NCBI GenBank assembly: GCA_016194705.1
Contig: JACQAZ010000012.1
Span: 1 to 64,000 of the forward strand
Reading direction: 5' to 3'
Source of the DNA: Elusimicrobiota bacterium
GTDB lineage: Bacteria > Elusimicrobiota > Elusimicrobia > UBA1565 > UBA9628
DNA length: 64,000 bases
Shown: positions 1 through 9,057 of the stretch, in pieces
How positions within the stretch are numbered: the first letter of the stretch is position 1
How the letters are laid out: each line of letters opens with the position of its first letter
Position numbers and translations under genes: made by a program
The notes under the pieces: generated by a model
Databases searched by the model: none
The model's input: only the letters and a program-made list of their open reading frames with translations
What the model was told of the DNA's origin: nothing

Positions 1-140
1 AGATGGTGATGCCGGGCGACAACATCGACATCAGCGTGGAGCTCATTTCCCCGATCGCGATGGAGAAGGGCCTGCGCTTCGCCGTTCGCGAGGGCGGCCA
101 CACCGTCGGCGCGGGCGTCGTGGGCGAGATTTTGGACTAG
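1..140 (+). CDS. tuf: Elongation factor Tu, C-terminal end (partial)
   Basis: Only the last 45 codons are inside the window; the frame begins at base 3 and stops at 138-140. The translation contains [20 protein letters not shown] and ends [17 protein letters not shown], the conserved end of EF-Tu domain 3. EF-Tu delivers aminoacyl-tRNA to the ribosome as a GTP complex. Its position just before rpsJ is the classic str-S10 arrangement. The 38 bases to rpsJ hold no convincing terminator. Confidence 0.97.
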   Translation, partial: MVMPGDNIDISVELISPIAMEKGLRFAVREGGHTVGAGVVGEILD

Positions 141-178
141 GCGTGAAGAAAAAATCGCACGAAAATAAGGTATAATAT

Positions 179-502
179 ATGGCAGAGACAGTTAACCCGC
201 AGCAGAGAATCCGCATCCGCCTTCGGGCTTACGATCATCGCATTCTCGATGCTAGCGTAGGAAAGATCGTTGAGACGGCGCAGCGCACCGGGGCCGTGGT
301 TTCCGGCCCCATTTTGCTGCCCACGCACATCAAGAAATATACGGTCTTGCGGTCTCCTCACGTCGACAAAAAGTCGCGGGAGCAGTTCGAGATGCGCATT
401 CATAAGCGCTTGATCGAGCTGAACAGCACGACGTCGAAGACCGTGGATGAGCTGATGAAGCTGGACCTCCCCGCGGGGGTGGACGTCGAGATCAAGCTGT
501 AA
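179..502 (+). CDS. rpsJ: 30S ribosomal protein S10
   Basis: A 107-residue protein of normal S10 length. [17 protein letters not shown] at the N-terminus and [20 protein letters not shown] in the middle are hallmark S10 sequences. S10 sits in the 30S head and also binds NusB in antitermination complexes. It opens the S10-spc-alpha operon here. The ATG at 179 is preceded by a weak AAGG ribosome-binding site at about 167-170. Confidence 0.98.
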   Translation: MAETVNPQQRIRIRLRAYDHRILDASVGKIVETAQRTGAVVSGPILLPTHIKKYTVLRSPHVDKKSREQFEMRIHKRLIELNSTTSKTVDELMKLDLPAGVDVEIKL

Positions 503-527
503 CGAGGAATAGGATTTAAGAGGGATT

Positions 528-1331
528 ATGTCAGAGCAAGAAGCGAAGACGGAAGAGAAGACCGAGAGTCCCGGGGCCGCGAAGGCGCCGGCCACTTTCC
601 GCTCGATCTTGGGCGAGAAGGTCGGCATGACCCAGGTCTTCCATCCCAAGGACAAGCAGCTCTACGACGTGACCGTCGTCAAGGCTGGGCCTTGCCCGAT
701 CCTGCGGGTCAAGTCCGAGGGCGGCCCGGACGGCTACAACGCCGTCCAGCTGGCCTACGGTTCGCGCAAGGAAAAGAACATCGCCAACGCCCAGCTCGGC
801 CAGTTCAAGAAGGCTGGCGCTTCCGCCGCCCGCTGGGTGCGCGAGATCCGCGTGGCCGACGTCAAGGGCCTCGAGGCCGGCCAGTCGGTCACGCTCGACG
901 GCGTCTTCAAAACCGGCGACTACGTCGACGTTCAGGGCGTCTCGAAGGGCAAGGGCTTCGCCGGCGTCATGAAGCGCCACAATTTCAAGGGACTGCCGGG
1001 CTCGCATGGCGCCTCCGACAAGAAACGCTCTCCGGGCTCCCTGGCCAGCCGCCGCGCCTTGGGCCGCGTCCTGCCGGGGCAGCGCATGGCCGGCCGCATG
1101 GGCTCCGAGACCGTGAGCTCGCTCAAACTCGAAGTCATCAAGGTGGACCCGGCCGAGAACTTGATTTTCGTCTGCGGCTCGGTGCCGGGCCCCAACGGCG
1201 GGCTGGTCACCGTCCGCGAGACGAGCAAGGCCAAGAAGCACCGCGTCGATCCCGTGAAGTCGACCGTCAAGAAGGACAAAATGGGCAACATCATCACCGC
1301 CGGCAAGAAGCCGACCGCGGCCAAGAAATAA
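528..1331 (+). CDS. rplC: 50S ribosomal protein L3
   Basis: 267 residues. The L3 core starts around residue 24 (ILGEKVGMTQVF) and contains the conserved KGKGFAGVMKRHNF and PGSHGASDKKRSPGS segments that reach the peptidyl transferase centre. It is longer than typical L3 (about 210) because of a charged 20-residue Glu/Lys/Ala N-terminal tail and a Lys-rich C-terminal tail. It lies one base ahead of rplD, so the two are probably translationally linked. Confidence 0.98.
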   Translation: MSEQEAKTEEKTESPGAAKAPATFRSILGEKVGMTQVFHPKDKQLYDVTVVKAGPCPILRVKSEGGPDGYNAVQLAYGSRKEKNIANAQLGQFKKAGASAARWVREIRVADVKGLEAGQSVTLDGVFKTGDYVDVQGVSKGKGFAGVMKRHNFKGLPGSHGASDKKRSPGSLASRRALGRVLPGQRMAGRMGSETVSSLKLEVIKVDPAENLIFVCGSVPGPNGGLVTVRETSKAKKHRVDPVKSTVKKDKMGNIITAGKKPTAAKK

Positions 1332-1332
1332 C

Positions 1333-1956
1333 ATGCAAGCACAACTCAAGAACATCAAGGGCGAGGAAGTGGGCTCGGTCGAGCTCCAGGACAAGATCTT
1401 CGGGATCAAGCCGGTCCCCGAGTTCCTCCATGAGTTCGTCACGATCTACGAGACCAATCAGAGGCAGGGGAACGCCCACACGAAGACCCGCTCCGAGGTC
1501 TCGGGCGGCGGCAAGAAGCCCTGGAAGCAGAAGCACACCGGCCGCGCGCGCGCGGGCTCGACCCGCTCGCCGCTGTGGCGCCACGGCGGCATCACCTTCG
1601 GTCCTCGCTACGCGGGAAAGCCCCATCGCGACATGCCCCGGCAGAAGGCCAAGATCGCTTTGGCCCAGGCCCTGGCCGCCCGTTTTGCGGACGGCGGCAT
1701 CGTGTTCGTCGACAAGCTCGCCGTCGAGGCGCCGAAGACCAAGTCAGTCGCCGCCATCCTCAAACAGCTCGGCTGCGCCGGGAGCGTTTTGATCGTTCTG
1801 GATCAGCCGGACCAGGCCCTGGCCCGGGCCAGCCGAAACATTCCGGACGTCGAGATCAAGCTCGCGGCCGACCTCAACGCCTACGTCGTCCTGCGCTGCA
1901 GGAAGCTCGTCGTGACCCAGCCGGCGCTCGAGAAGCTCGGCGCCCGGTGGAACTAG
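1333..1956 (+). CDS. rplD: 50S ribosomal protein L4
   Basis: 207 residues, normal for L4. The exit-tunnel loop is clear: GGGKKPWKQKHTGRARAGS followed by RSPLWRHGGITFGPR. L4 helps early 50S assembly and in some bacteria represses its own operon. Its C-terminal half (VLDQPDQALARASRN) is more divergent, as is usual. Start ATG 1333 follows the rplC stop by one base. Confidence 0.97.
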   Translation: MQAQLKNIKGEEVGSVELQDKIFGIKPVPEFLHEFVTIYETNQRQGNAHTKTRSEVSGGGKKPWKQKHTGRARAGSTRSPLWRHGGITFGPRYAGKPHRDMPRQKAKIALAQALAARFADGGIVFVDKLAVEAPKTKSVAAILKQLGCAGSVLIVLDQPDQALARASRNIPDVEIKLAADLNAYVVLRCRKLVVTQPALEKLGARWN

Positions 1957-1964
1957 GGGACATC

Positions 1965-2264
1965 ATGTCAGAAAAAGAGATCTACGGGACGATCGTGCGG
2001 CCGCTCCTGACGGAGCGCAGCACGATCATGAAGGAGAAGCACAACCAGTACGTCTTCGAGACCGACCCCAGCGCGACCAAGCCCGACATCGCGCGCGCCG
2101 TCGAAGAGCTCTTCAAGGTCAAGGTGGTCTCGGTGCGCACGATGATCCTGCCGGGGAAGTTCCGGCGCTACGGCCGCGGCGGAGGCTACCGCCCGGATTG
2201 GAAGAAGGCGGTCGTGACCCTCAAAGAGGGGCAGAAGATCGATTTCGCGGAGCAGGCGAGCTAA
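1965..2264 (+). CDS. rplW: 50S ribosomal protein L23
   Basis: 99 residues from ATG 1965 (MSEKEIYGTIVRPLLTE); an in-frame opening extends upstream into rplD but has no ribosome-binding site. The sequence shows RPLLTERST, YVFETDPSATKPDIARAVEE and VKVVSVRTM, typical of L23, the tunnel-exit protein that docks trigger factor and SRP. GKFRRYGRGGGYRPDWKKA is the usual basic extension. It lies between L4 and L2 as expected. Confidence 0.97.
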   Translation: MSEKEIYGTIVRPLLTERSTIMKEKHNQYVFETDPSATKPDIARAVEELFKVKVVSVRTMILPGKFRRYGRGGGYRPDWKKAVVTLKEGQKIDFAEQAS

Positions 2265-2267
2265 TCT

Positions 2268-3113
2268 ATGGCGATCAAGACCTATAAACCCTACACCCCG
2301 TCCCGCCGCGGCATGACCTCGGCCGACTTCTCGGAGCTGACCACCGACCGGCCCGAGAAGAGCCTCGTCAACCGCGTCCTGCGCACCGGCGGCACCAACA
2401 ACACCGGCATGCGCATGATCCGCCATCAGGGCGGCGGCCACAAGCGCGCCTACCGCATGATCGATTTTAAGCGCGAGAAGTTCGGCGTCCCCGGCAAGAT
2501 CGCGACCATCGAGTACGACCCCAACAGAACGGCCCGCATTTGCCTCGTGCACTACGCCGACGGCGAGAAGCGCTACATCCTGCACCCCATCGGCCTCAAG
2601 GTCGGCGACACGATCGTCTCGGGGCCGCAGGCCGACATCAAGGTGGGCAACGCGCTGCCGATCAAGAACATCCCGGACGGCCATTTCGTGCACAACGTCG
2701 AACTGACGCCGGGCAAGGGCGGCCAGATGATGCGCGCGGCCGGCTCCCAGGCCCAGCTCATGGCCAAGGACGCGGGCTACGCCCAGCTCAAGATGCCCTC
2801 GGGAGAGGTCCGCATGGTCCCCGACGGCTGCATGGCGACCTTGGGCCAGGTCTCCAACACCGACCATAACACGATCACGCTCGGAAAGGCCGGCCGGAGC
2901 CGACATCGCGGCATCCGCCCGACGGTGCGCGGAGGCGCCATGAACGCGACCGACCACCCCATGGGCGGCGGCCGCGGAAAGTCCAAGGGCGGCAACCACC
3001 CGAAGTCGCCGTGGAACCAGCTTGCCAAGGGCTACAAGACCCGCAAGAAGAAGAAGGTCTGGGGCTGGATGATCGTCTCGGACCGCAGGCGCGCCAAGCA
3101 GTTGGCGGCATAG
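2268..3113 (+). CDS. rplB: 50S ribosomal protein L2
   Basis: 281 residues, close to the 270-280 norm. Landmarks are [18 protein letters not shown] at the start, [15 protein letters not shown], and the C-terminal [20 protein letters not shown], which contains the conserved His used in peptidyl transferase function. L2 joins the subunits and is one of the most conserved ribosomal proteins. ATG 2268 lies three bases after the L23 stop. Confidence 0.98.
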   Translation: MAIKTYKPYTPSRRGMTSADFSELTTDRPEKSLVNRVLRTGGTNNTGMRMIRHQGGGHKRAYRMIDFKREKFGVPGKIATIEYDPNRTARICLVHYADGEKRYILHPIGLKVGDTIVSGPQADIKVGNALPIKNIPDGHFVHNVELTPGKGGQMMRAAGSQAQLMAKDAGYAQLKMPSGEVRMVPDGCMATLGQVSNTDHNTITLGKAGRSRHRGIRPTVRGGAMNATDHPMGGGRGKSKGGNHPKSPWNQLAKGYKTRKKKKVWGWMIVSDRRRAKQLAA

Positions 3114-3126
3114 AGGAGAGGATACA

Positions 3127-3411
3127 GTGGGAAGATCGACAAAGAAGGGACCCTGGATCGACGCGAAGCTGATGGCGAAAGTGCAAAAAATGATCGCCGC
3201 CGGGGACAAGAAGGTCGTCAAGACCTGGGCGCGCGCCTGCACAATTCCGCCGGAGTTCGTCGGGCACACCTTTGCGGTCCACAACGGGCGCAAGTTTCTC
3301 CCTATCTACATCACGGAGCAGATGGTCGGCCATCGCTTGGGCGAGTTCGCCTTCACGCGGTTTTTCCGCGCGCACGGCGGCACGCACAAAGAGTCGCGCG
3401 ACCTGACCTAA
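3127..3411 (+). CDS. rpsS: 30S ribosomal protein S19
   Basis: 94 residues beginning at a GTG (3127), placed a few bases after a GAGGAGAGG ribosome-binding site at about 3113-3121. [45 protein letters not shown] and the C-terminal FRAHGGTHK are diagnostic of S19, which contacts the A-site finger in the 30S head. Normal length and position. Confidence 0.97.
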   Translation: MGRSTKKGPWIDAKLMAKVQKMIAAGDKKVVKTWARACTIPPEFVGHTFAVHNGRKFLPIYITEQMVGHRLGEFAFTRFFRAHGGTHKESRDLT

Positions 3412-3415
3412 TAAC

Positions 3416-3787
3416 ATGGAAGCCATAGCCTACTCCAGATTCCAAAGATTCGGAACGCGCAAGGTCGCCCAGGTCCTCAAGGAGATCCGCGGCAAGTCGG
3501 TGCTCGAGGCCGAGCAGATCCTGCCGCTGGTGCCGCGCGCCTGCGGCGTCATGATCGAGAAGGCGCTCAAGTCCGCCGCCCACAACCTCTCGATCAAGGC
3601 CGGCCGCGCCGGCAAGACCTTGGTCCCTCAAAACGTGTTCGTCAAGGAGTGCTGGTCCACGATGGGTCCGATGGGCCAGATGAAGCGCGTGATGCCCGCC
3701 CCGATGGGCCGGGCCAACACCTTCAAGCGCAAGGTCAGCCATTTGACCATCGTCGTCTCCGATGAGAGACAGGCAGGGAAGAGATAA
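3416..3787 (+). CDS. rplV: 50S ribosomal protein L22
   Basis: 123 residues, normal length. GTRKVAQVLKEIRGKSVLEA matches the N-terminal helix and the C-terminal GPMGQMKRVMPAPMGRANTF corresponds to the beta-hairpin that lines the exit tunnel, followed by SHLTIVVSDE. It directly follows S19 with a four-base gap. Confidence 0.96.
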   Translation: MEAIAYSRFQRFGTRKVAQVLKEIRGKSVLEAEQILPLVPRACGVMIEKALKSAAHNLSIKAGRAGKTLVPQNVFVKECWSTMGPMGQMKRVMPAPMGRANTFKRKVSHLTIVVSDERQAGKR

Positions 3788-3790
3788 TTT

Positions 3791-4570
3791 ATGGGCAATA
3801 AAATCCACCCCAATTCGGTGCGGCTGGGCTACATCCACGACTGGGAATCCAAGTGGTTCTCCCTGCGAGACATGCCGGCCCTCATCGGCGAGGACTTCAA
3901 GATCCGCAACCTCGTCAAGCAGACCTTCAAGATGGCGGCGGTCTCCTGGGTCGGCATCGAGCGCGCGGGCTCGTACCTGCGCGTGAACATCCACACGGCC
4001 CGTCCCGGCGTCGTGATCGGCAAGAAAGGCGCCGACATCGAGGCCATCCGCTCCCAGATCGAGAACATGACCCAGCGCAAGACCTTCATCAACGTCATGG
4101 AGATCAAGGAGCCCGAGCTCGACTCCCGCTTGGTGGCCGAGGCGATCGCGGTCCAGCTCGAGAAGCGCATCGCCTACCGCCGCGCCATGCGCCGCGCGAT
4201 GGAGCGCACGATGCAGTCCGGCGCCCTGGGCATCAAGGTCATGGTGGGCGGCCGCCTCAACGGAGGCGAGATCGCGCGCCGCGAGTGGATGCGCGAGGGC
4301 CGCGTCCCCCTGCACACCTACGCGGCGGATGTGGATTACGGCACCGCGGAAGCCTTTACAACCGCCGGACTCATCGGCGTCAAGGTCTGGATCTTCAAGA
4401 AGCAGCTTTTCGTCAAGAGTCCCAAGGAGCTCCTGCTGATGGCCAAGAAGGAGCAGCAGGCGCCGGCCGCGGTGATCGCGCCCAAGGGCGAGACCGCGCC
4501 TGCGGCAGGAATCGCCATCGCCCCAGCGCCGGCGGCGTCACCGGAGGTGAAGCCCGATGCTGATGCCTAA
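3791..4570 (+). CDS. rpsC: 30S ribosomal protein S3
   Basis: 259 residues; family members are 210-240. [15 protein letters not shown] is the classic S3 N-terminus. The KH domain shows [14 protein letters not shown], and the C-terminal half has [17 protein letters not shown] and [17 protein letters not shown]. About 40 extra Ala/Pro/Lys-rich residues follow at the C-terminus, probably disordered. S3 lines the mRNA entry channel. The last 14 bases overlap rplP. Confidence 0.97.
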   Translation: MGNKIHPNSVRLGYIHDWESKWFSLRDMPALIGEDFKIRNLVKQTFKMAAVSWVGIERAGSYLRVNIHTARPGVVIGKKGADIEAIRSQIENMTQRKTFINVMEIKEPELDSRLVAEAIAVQLEKRIAYRRAMRRAMERTMQSGALGIKVMVGGRLNGGEIARREWMREGRVPLHTYAADVDYGTAEAFTTAGLIGVKVWIFKKQLFVKSPKELLLMAKKEQQAPAAVIAPKGETAPAAGIAIAPAPAASPEVKPDADA

Positions 4571-4973
4571 GCGGGTCAAGTACCGCAAGCCCCACAGCCA
4601 GCCTCGCATCAAGGGGCCCGCCACTCGCGGCACCACGATGGCGTTCGGCGAGTACGGCCTCAAGGCGCTGGAGCCCAAGTGGGTCACCGCGCGCCAGATC
4701 GAGGCCTCGCGCGTGGCCATCGGCCGCCACATGAAGAAGGGCGGCAAGCTTTGGGTCCGCGTTTTCCCCGACAAGGCCGTCACCAAGCACCCCGCCGAGA
4801 CCCGCATGGGCAAAGGCAAGGGGGCGCCTGATCACTGGGTCGTCGTGGTCAAGCCCGGCCGCGTGCTTTTCGAGATCGAGGGCATAGCGCTCGCCGACGC
4901 CCAGGCCGCGCTGGGCTCGGCGGCCTACAAGCTTCCCATCCGCACCAAGTTCATCACCCGGGAGCACATCTAG
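4557..4973 (+). CDS. rplP: 50S ribosomal protein L16
   Basis: 138 residues. [20 protein letters not shown] and [20 protein letters not shown] are L16 signatures; the Arg hydroxylated in E. coli lies in this second region. The start ATG 4557 (MLMPKR) is favoured over 4563 because GGAGGTGA at 4542-4549 is well spaced for it. The gene therefore begins inside the rpsC end, suggesting translational coupling. L16 organises the A-site side of the 50S. Confidence 0.96.
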   Translation: MLMPKRVKYRKPHSQPRIKGPATRGTTMAFGEYGLKALEPKWVTARQIEASRVAIGRHMKKGGKLWVRVFPDKAVTKHPAETRMGKGKGAPDHWVVVVKPGRVLFEIEGIALADAQAALGSAAYKLPIRTKFITREHI

Positions 4974-5189
4974 ATGAAGGCCAAGGACAAGGAAATCAAG
5001 AAGACCCTCTCGGCCGCCGAGCTCTCGGGCGAGCTCCATCAGCTCCAGGAGAAGCTCTTCAAGCTTCAGTTCAAGCATCAGGTCACGCCGCTCTCCAACC
5101 CTCTCGAGCTGCGCACGCTGCGTCGCCACGTGGCCCGGCTCAAGACATGGGTGCGCGAGAAGCAGGCCCCGTCGCGGGAGACGAAATAG
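4974..5189 (+). CDS. rpmC: 50S ribosomal protein L29
   Basis: 71 residues. The helical hairpin pattern SAAELSGELHQLQEKLFKLQF, then NPLELRTLRRHVARLKT, matches L29, which sits beside L23 at the tunnel exit. The ATG abuts the rplP stop with no gap, so re-initiation is likely. Confidence 0.95.
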   Translation: MKAKDKEIKKTLSAAELSGELHQLQEKLFKLQFKHQVTPLSNPLELRTLRRHVARLKTWVREKQAPSRETK

Positions 5190-5191
5190 TC

Positions 5192-5491
5192 ATGGCTCAA
5201 GAGAACACCGCCGTAGACGAGCGCAACGGCCGCAAGACCTTCGAGGGGGTGGTCGTCTCGGACAAGATGAACAAGACGCGGACCGTCGCCGTCTCGCGCC
5301 TGGTCCGCCATCCGTTCTACGAGAAGGTCGCCAAGAAGCGCAGCAAGTTCAGCGTGCACGACGAGACCAACGCCTCCCACGAGGGAGACCTCGTCGAGAT
5401 CATGAGCACGCGGCCGCTCTCCAAGACCAAGCGCTGGCGGCTGGTGCGCGTCATCAAGGCCGCGCCGCGCGTGGCCGCCGAGGCGAAATAA
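5192..5491 (+). CDS. rpsQ: 30S ribosomal protein S17
   Basis: 99 residues from ATG 5192, two bases after the rpmC stop; upstream in-frame codons lie inside rpmC. The OB-fold core is clear: [39 protein letters not shown] and [20 protein letters not shown]17 is a primary 16S rRNA-binding protein. A short acidic N-terminal tail and an Ala-rich C-terminal tail extend it slightly beyond the usual 85 residues. Confidence 0.96.
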   Translation: MAQENTAVDERNGRKTFEGVVVSDKMNKTRTVAVSRLVRHPFYEKVAKKRSKFSVHDETNASHEGDLVEIMSTRPLSKTKRWRLVRVIKAAPRVAAEAK

Positions 5492-5492
5492 A

Positions 5493-5861
5493 ATGATACA
5501 GCTCAGATCCATCATCAACGTCGCCGACAACTCCGGCGCCCGCAAGCTGCAGTGCTTCCATGTCATGGGCGGCAGCTACCGCCGCTACGCCTCGATCGGC
5601 GACGTCATCGTCGCCTCGGTGCGCGACGCGCTTCCCAACGGCGCGATCAAGAAGGGTCAGGTCGTCAAGGCCGTCGTCGTGCGCGCGGTGCGCAACAAGC
5701 GCCGTCCCGACGGCTCCTATGTGAGCTTCGACGACAACGCCGCCTGCCTCATCGACGACCAGGGCGAGCCCAAGGGCACCCGCGTGTTCGGGCCCGTGGC
5801 GCGCGAGCTGCGCGACAAGGATTATTTGAAGATCATTTCACTCGCACCAGAGGTCGTGTAG
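5493..5861 (+). CDS. rplN: 50S ribosomal protein L14
   Basis: 122 residues, exact family length. [40 protein letters not shown] and [15 protein letters not shown] are near-invariant L14 blocks. L14 forms an intersubunit bridge and is the docking site of the silencing factor RsfS. It starts one base after rpsQ ends. Confidence 0.98.
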   Translation: MIQLRSIINVADNSGARKLQCFHVMGGSYRRYASIGDVIVASVRDALPNGAIKKGQVVKAVVVRAVRNKRRPDGSYVSFDDNAACLIDDQGEPKGTRVFGPVARELRDKDYLKIISLAPEVV

Positions 5862-5866
5862 AGACC

Positions 5867-6184
5867 ATGCAAAAGCTCAAGCTCCGCAAAAAGGACAAGG
5901 TCCTCGTCGTCTCCGGCCGCGACAAGGGCAAGACCGGCGAGATCATTAAGATTTTTCCGTCGGACAATAGGCTTCTAGTGGGCAAGGTCAACATAGTGAC
6001 CAAGCACAAGAAGGCCACCCAGAACGAGCCCGGCGGGCTCTCGAAGATCGAGGCCCCCATCCATTATTCCAACGTGATGCTGGTTTGCCCCAAGTGCGAC
6101 AAAGGCGTGCGGCCCAAGCTCGAGACCCTGCAGACCGGCGAGCGCGTGCGCGTCTGCCGCAAGTGCGGCGAGACGATCCTATAG
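5867..6184 (+). CDS. rplX: 50S ribosomal protein L24, zinc-binding type
   Basis: 105 residues from ATG 5867. The KOW motif is at KKDKVLVVSGRDKGKTGEI, followed by NIVTKHKK and EAPIHYSNVML. The C-terminal part carries two Cys pairs, CPKC and CRKC, forming a likely zinc knuckle present in many but not all bacterial L24 proteins. L24 initiates 50S assembly. An upstream in-frame extension lies in rplN and is ignored. Confidence 0.96.
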   Translation: MQKLKLRKKDKVLVVSGRDKGKTGEIIKIFPSDNRLLVGKVNIVTKHKKATQNEPGGLSKIEAPIHYSNVMLVCPKCDKGVRPKLETLQTGERVRVCRKCGETIL

Positions 6185-6197
6185 AGGTTATTTGATC

Positions 6198-6914
6198 ATG
6201 GCAGACAAAGAGAAGGACCCCGCGGCGGCCGAGAAGGCGAAGGCCAAGGCCCTAGCCGCCAAGAAGGCCGGCCTCGAGGCCAAGGCCGCCAAGACCTCCG
6301 GCCCCACGATGCAGACCTCCGACGGCCGGGAGGTCAAGCACGAGACCCCGCGCCTCAAGAAGAGCTACCACGAGGTCGTCGTGCCCGCCCTCATGGAAAA
6401 GTACGGCCTCAAGAATCCTTTTCAGGTGCCGCACCTCGAGAAGGTCGTCGTCAATATCGGCGTCTCGGACGCCCGCGACAACATACAGAACCTCGATGTG
6501 GCTCGTGAAGAACTCGCGATGATCACGGGGCAATGGCCCCAGGTGCGAAAGGCCGCCAAGTCTATTTCCAACTTCAAACTGCGCGAAGGCATGCCCATCG
6601 GCGTGCGCGTCACCTTGCGCGGAGATCGGATGTACGAGTTCGTCGACCGCCTCATCTCGACGGCGATCCCCCGCATCCGCGATTTTCGCGGGTTGGAGCC
6701 GAAGGGCTTCGACGGCCACGGCAACTACAACCTCGGCCTCAAAGAGCAGCTGATTTTCCCCGAGGTCAACGTCGAGAAATCGCCCAAGCAGCGCGGAATG
6801 AACATCACGGTCGTGACCTCGGCGGCAAACGACGAGATCGGCATGGACCTGCTCAGGCACTTCGGCATGCCCTTTAAGGCCGCGGCAGAAGCCGTCGTCG
6901 CCGGGAGAAACTAG
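6198..6914 (+). CDS. rplE: 50S ribosomal protein L5 with long N-terminal extension
   Basis: 238 residues from ATG 6198 ([14 protein letters not shown]), preceded by AGAGG at about 6183-6187; a TTG six bases upstream is less likely. The L5 core (about 180 residues) begins near residue 55 with [18 protein letters not shown] and contains [32 protein letters not shown] and [20 protein letters not shown]. The first 50 residues are an Ala/Lys-rich tail not normal for L5. L5 binds 5S rRNA and the P-site tRNA. Confidence 0.96.
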   Translation: MADKEKDPAAAEKAKAKALAAKKAGLEAKAAKTSGPTMQTSDGREVKHETPRLKKSYHEVVVPALMEKYGLKNPFQVPHLEKVVVNIGVSDARDNIQNLDVAREELAMITGQWPQVRKAAKSISNFKLREGMPIGVRVTLRGDRMYEFVDRLISTAIPRIRDFRGLEPKGFDGHGNYNLGLKEQLIFPEVNVEKSPKQRGMNITVVTSAANDEIGMDLLRHFGMPFKAAAEAVVAGRN

Positions 6915-6915
6915 A

Positions 6916-7101
6916 ATGGCAACCACCGCCTGGACCGCAAAGATGAAGAAGCCGCAGAAGTTTTCCACGCGCCATCGCAACCGCTGCCAGATCTGCGGGC
7001 GGCCTCGCGCGTTCTACCGCGACTTCGGACTGTGCCGTATCTGTTTTAGGAAGATGGCTCACCAGGGCCAGATTCCCGGCGTGAAGAAATCTTCCTGGTA
7101 G
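6916..7101 (+). CDS. rpsN: 30S ribosomal protein S14, zinc-binding (type Z)
   Basis: 61 residues, the short C+ form. The zinc ribbon is CQICGRP...CRICFRK, and the C-terminus [11 protein letters not shown] is invariant in S14 type Z. It starts one base after rplE stops. The zinc form, with zinc-type L24, L36 and S4, shows that this genome keeps the zinc versions of these proteins. Confidence 0.98.
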   Translation: MATTAWTAKMKKPQKFSTRHRNRCQICGRPRAFYRDFGLCRICFRKMAHQGQIPGVKKSSW

Positions 7102-7108
7102 GCACAAC

Positions 7109-7504
7109 ATGGATCCAATTGCTGATCTCCTGACGAGAATCCGAAATTCGAACTCGCGGCTCAAGGACCGGGTCGACGTGCCTTACTCGAAGCTCAAGCT
7201 CGAGGTGGTGCGCCTGCTCAAGGACGAGGGCTTCATCGCCAATTTCAAGTCGCTCTACAACCAGGGCGGAAAATCCGGCACAATCCGCGTCTTCCTTAAA
7301 TACTCGCCGACCAAGGAAGCCGTCATCCGCGGCATCAAGCGCGTCTCCAAGCCCGGACTGCGGATCTACCGCTCCTACCGCGAGATTCCCCGCGTGCGCA
7401 GCGGCTTTGCCGTCACCATTTTGTCGACTCCCAACGGCGTGCTGACCGACAAGCAAGCCAAGGAAAAGAAGGTCGGAGGCGAAGTCCTCTGCCAGGTCTG
7501 GTAA
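7109..7504 (+). CDS. rpsH: 30S ribosomal protein S8
   Basis: 131 residues. MDPIADLLTRIRNSNSR at the start and the C-terminal SRTYREIPRVRSGFAVTILST-like block (here YRSYREIPRVRSG) with VGGEVLCQVW identify S8. It binds helix 21 of 16S rRNA and in E. coli represses the spc operon. Normal length and position after S14. Confidence 0.97.
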   Translation: MDPIADLLTRIRNSNSRLKDRVDVPYSKLKLEVVRLLKDEGFIANFKSLYNQGGKSGTIRVFLKYSPTKEAVIRGIKRVSKPGLRIYRSYREIPRVRSGFAVTILSTPNGVLTDKQAKEKKVGGEVLCQVW

Positions 7505-7509
7505 CCATC

Positions 7510-8088
7510 ATGAGCAGAATCGGAAGAATGCCCGTCGTCATCCCGGCCGGGGTCCAGGTCAGCATCAACAACGCGCTGGTCACCGCCAAGGGCCCCAAGG
7601 GAGAGCTCAAAGAGGCCCTCAGCCCCATCGTGAAGGCTGAGATCAAGGACGGCAAGATCGTCCTGACCGCCGACCTCAAGAGCGGCAAGGACGCCTCCGC
7701 CATCTACGGCATGAGCCGGGCGCGGCTCAACAATCTCGTGCAGGGCGCGGCCCACGGCTATGCCAAGGTCCTCGAGATCGTGGGCCTGGGCTTTCGTGCC
7801 GAGGTCGCCGGTCAAAAATTGACCATGAGCCTGGGCAAGTCTCACCCCGTGATTTTCGAGGCCCCCAAGGGGATCACCGTCTCGGTCGATCCCAAGAAGA
7901 CGCAGATCACCGTGGCCGGAGCCGATAAGAACCTCGTCGGCCAAACCGCCGCCAACATCAGGGAGCTGCGCAATCCCGAGCCTTACAAGGGCACCGGAAT
8001 CCGCTATCAGGGCGAGCACGTCCGCAAGAAGGCCGGCAAAACGGCCGCGGGTGCCTCGGCCGGAGCCGCGGGCGGAGCTAAGAAGTAG
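7510..8088 (+). CDS. rplF: 50S ribosomal protein L6
   Basis: 192 residues. [39 protein letters not shown] and the C-terminal [20 protein letters not shown] are typical of L6 with its two tandem alpha-beta domains. L6 lies near the factor-binding site. About ten extra Ala/Gly residues are added after the conserved C-terminus. Confidence 0.97.
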   Translation: MSRIGRMPVVIPAGVQVSINNALVTAKGPKGELKEALSPIVKAEIKDGKIVLTADLKSGKDASAIYGMSRARLNNLVQGAAHGYAKVLEIVGLGFRAEVAGQKLTMSLGKSHPVIFEAPKGITVSVDPKKTQITVAGADKNLVGQTAANIRELRNPEPYKGTGIRYQGEHVRKKAGKTAAGASAGAAGGAKK

Positions 8089-8098
8089 GAGCGATTTA

Positions 8099-8464
8099 AT
8101 GAAGGATAAATGGACTAGATACGAATATCGCAAGGGCCGCTCGCGGCGCAAGATCGCCGAGAAGGCCAACGGCCGGCCGCGCTTGACGGTGCACCGCAGC
8201 CTGAAGTACATCTACGCGCAGATCGTCGACGACGCGCAGGGCAAGACTTTGGCCTCGGCTTGCTCGCTCTCAAAGGAGATCCGACCGGCCAAGGCGGTGT
8301 CTGCGAAGAACGTCGAGTCTGCCAAGAAGGTCGGCGAGCTGCTAGCCAAGAAAGCCGTCGCCGCCGGCGTCAAAAAAGTGGCTTTCGACCGCGGAGCGCA
8401 CTTGTATCACGGGCGCGTCAAGGCTTTGGCCGAAGCGGCCCGGGCCGGCGGCTTGGATTTCTAA
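8099..8464 (+). CDS. rplR: 50S ribosomal protein L18
   Basis: 121 residues from ATG 8099, preceded by AGGAG at about 8087-8091. [20 protein letters not shown] and the C-terminal [24 protein letters not shown] are the L18 hallmarks; L18 carries 5S rRNA into the 50S. An upstream in-frame stretch overlaps rplF and has no initiation site. Confidence 0.97.
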   Translation: MKDKWTRYEYRKGRSRRKIAEKANGRPRLTVHRSLKYIYAQIVDDAQGKTLASACSLSKEIRPAKAVSAKNVESAKKVGELLAKKAVAAGVKKVAFDRGAHLYHGRVKALAEAARAGGLDF

Positions 8465-8477
8465 GAGGAGAATGTTC

Positions 8478-9056
8478 ATGGCAGAGAATACAGCAGCACC
8501 CGCGCCCGCCGCGACGCCGGCGCCGGCACCGACGCAGGAGCGCGGCCGCGGCGGCCCCCGCGGCTATCGGCCCCGGCGCCAGGACAACCCGCGCGACGAG
8601 GGCGGCTTCAAGGAGACCGTGGTCGCGATCAACCGCGTCGCCAAGGTCGTCAAGGGCGGTAAGCGCTTCTCGTTCTCGGCCATCGTGGTGGTCGGCGACG
8701 GCGCCGGCACGGTGGGCTACGGCTTGGGCAAGGCCAAGGAAGTCCAGTCCTCGATCCAGAAAGGCAACGCCCAAGCGCGCAAGAATCTTCTCAAGTTTCC
8801 GCTGGTGGGCGACACCATCCCCCACGAGGTGATGGCCAAGTTCCGCGCCGGCAAGGTCTGGATGAAGCCTGCGGCTCCCGGAACGGGCGTCATCGCCGGC
8901 GGTGGCGTGCGCGCGGTGCTCGAGGCGGGCGGGGTCAAGAACGTTCTGACCAAGAGCCTGGGCTCTGCCAACGCCTTCAACGTCGTCGGCGCGACCCTGG
9001 AATGCCTCAAGACTCTTCGCACCAGCGAAGAGATCGCCAAGCTGCGGGGTAAATAG
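8478..9056 (+). CDS. rpsE: 30S ribosomal protein S5
   Basis: 192 residues from ATG 8478. An ATG at 8472 is also in frame, but the GAGGAG at 8465-8470 is correctly spaced only for 8478. [21 protein letters not shown] begins the double-stranded RNA-binding domain; [23 protein letters not shown] sequence ([20 protein letters not shown]) and [12 protein letters not shown] follow. The first 45 residues are Ala/Pro then Arg/Gly-rich. S5 acts in translational fidelity. The next gene is rplO: rpmD (L30), which usually lies between them, is absent. Confidence 0.97.
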   Translation: MAENTAAPAPAATPAPAPTQERGRGGPRGYRPRRQDNPRDEGGFKETVVAINRVAKVVKGGKRFSFSAIVVVGDGAGTVGYGLGKAKEVQSSIQKGNAQARKNLLKFPLVGDTIPHEVMAKFRAGKVWMKPAAPGTGVIAGGGVRAVLEAGGVKNVLTKSLGSANAFNVVGATLECLKTLRTSEEIAKLRGK

Positions 9057-9057
9057 C

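Noticed and set aside
171..176. Perfect TATAAT just before rpsJ as a promoter
   Set aside because: It lies two bases from the ATG, so a transcript would start inside the start codon, and no -35 is suitably spaced. An AAGG ribosome-binding site overlaps the area.
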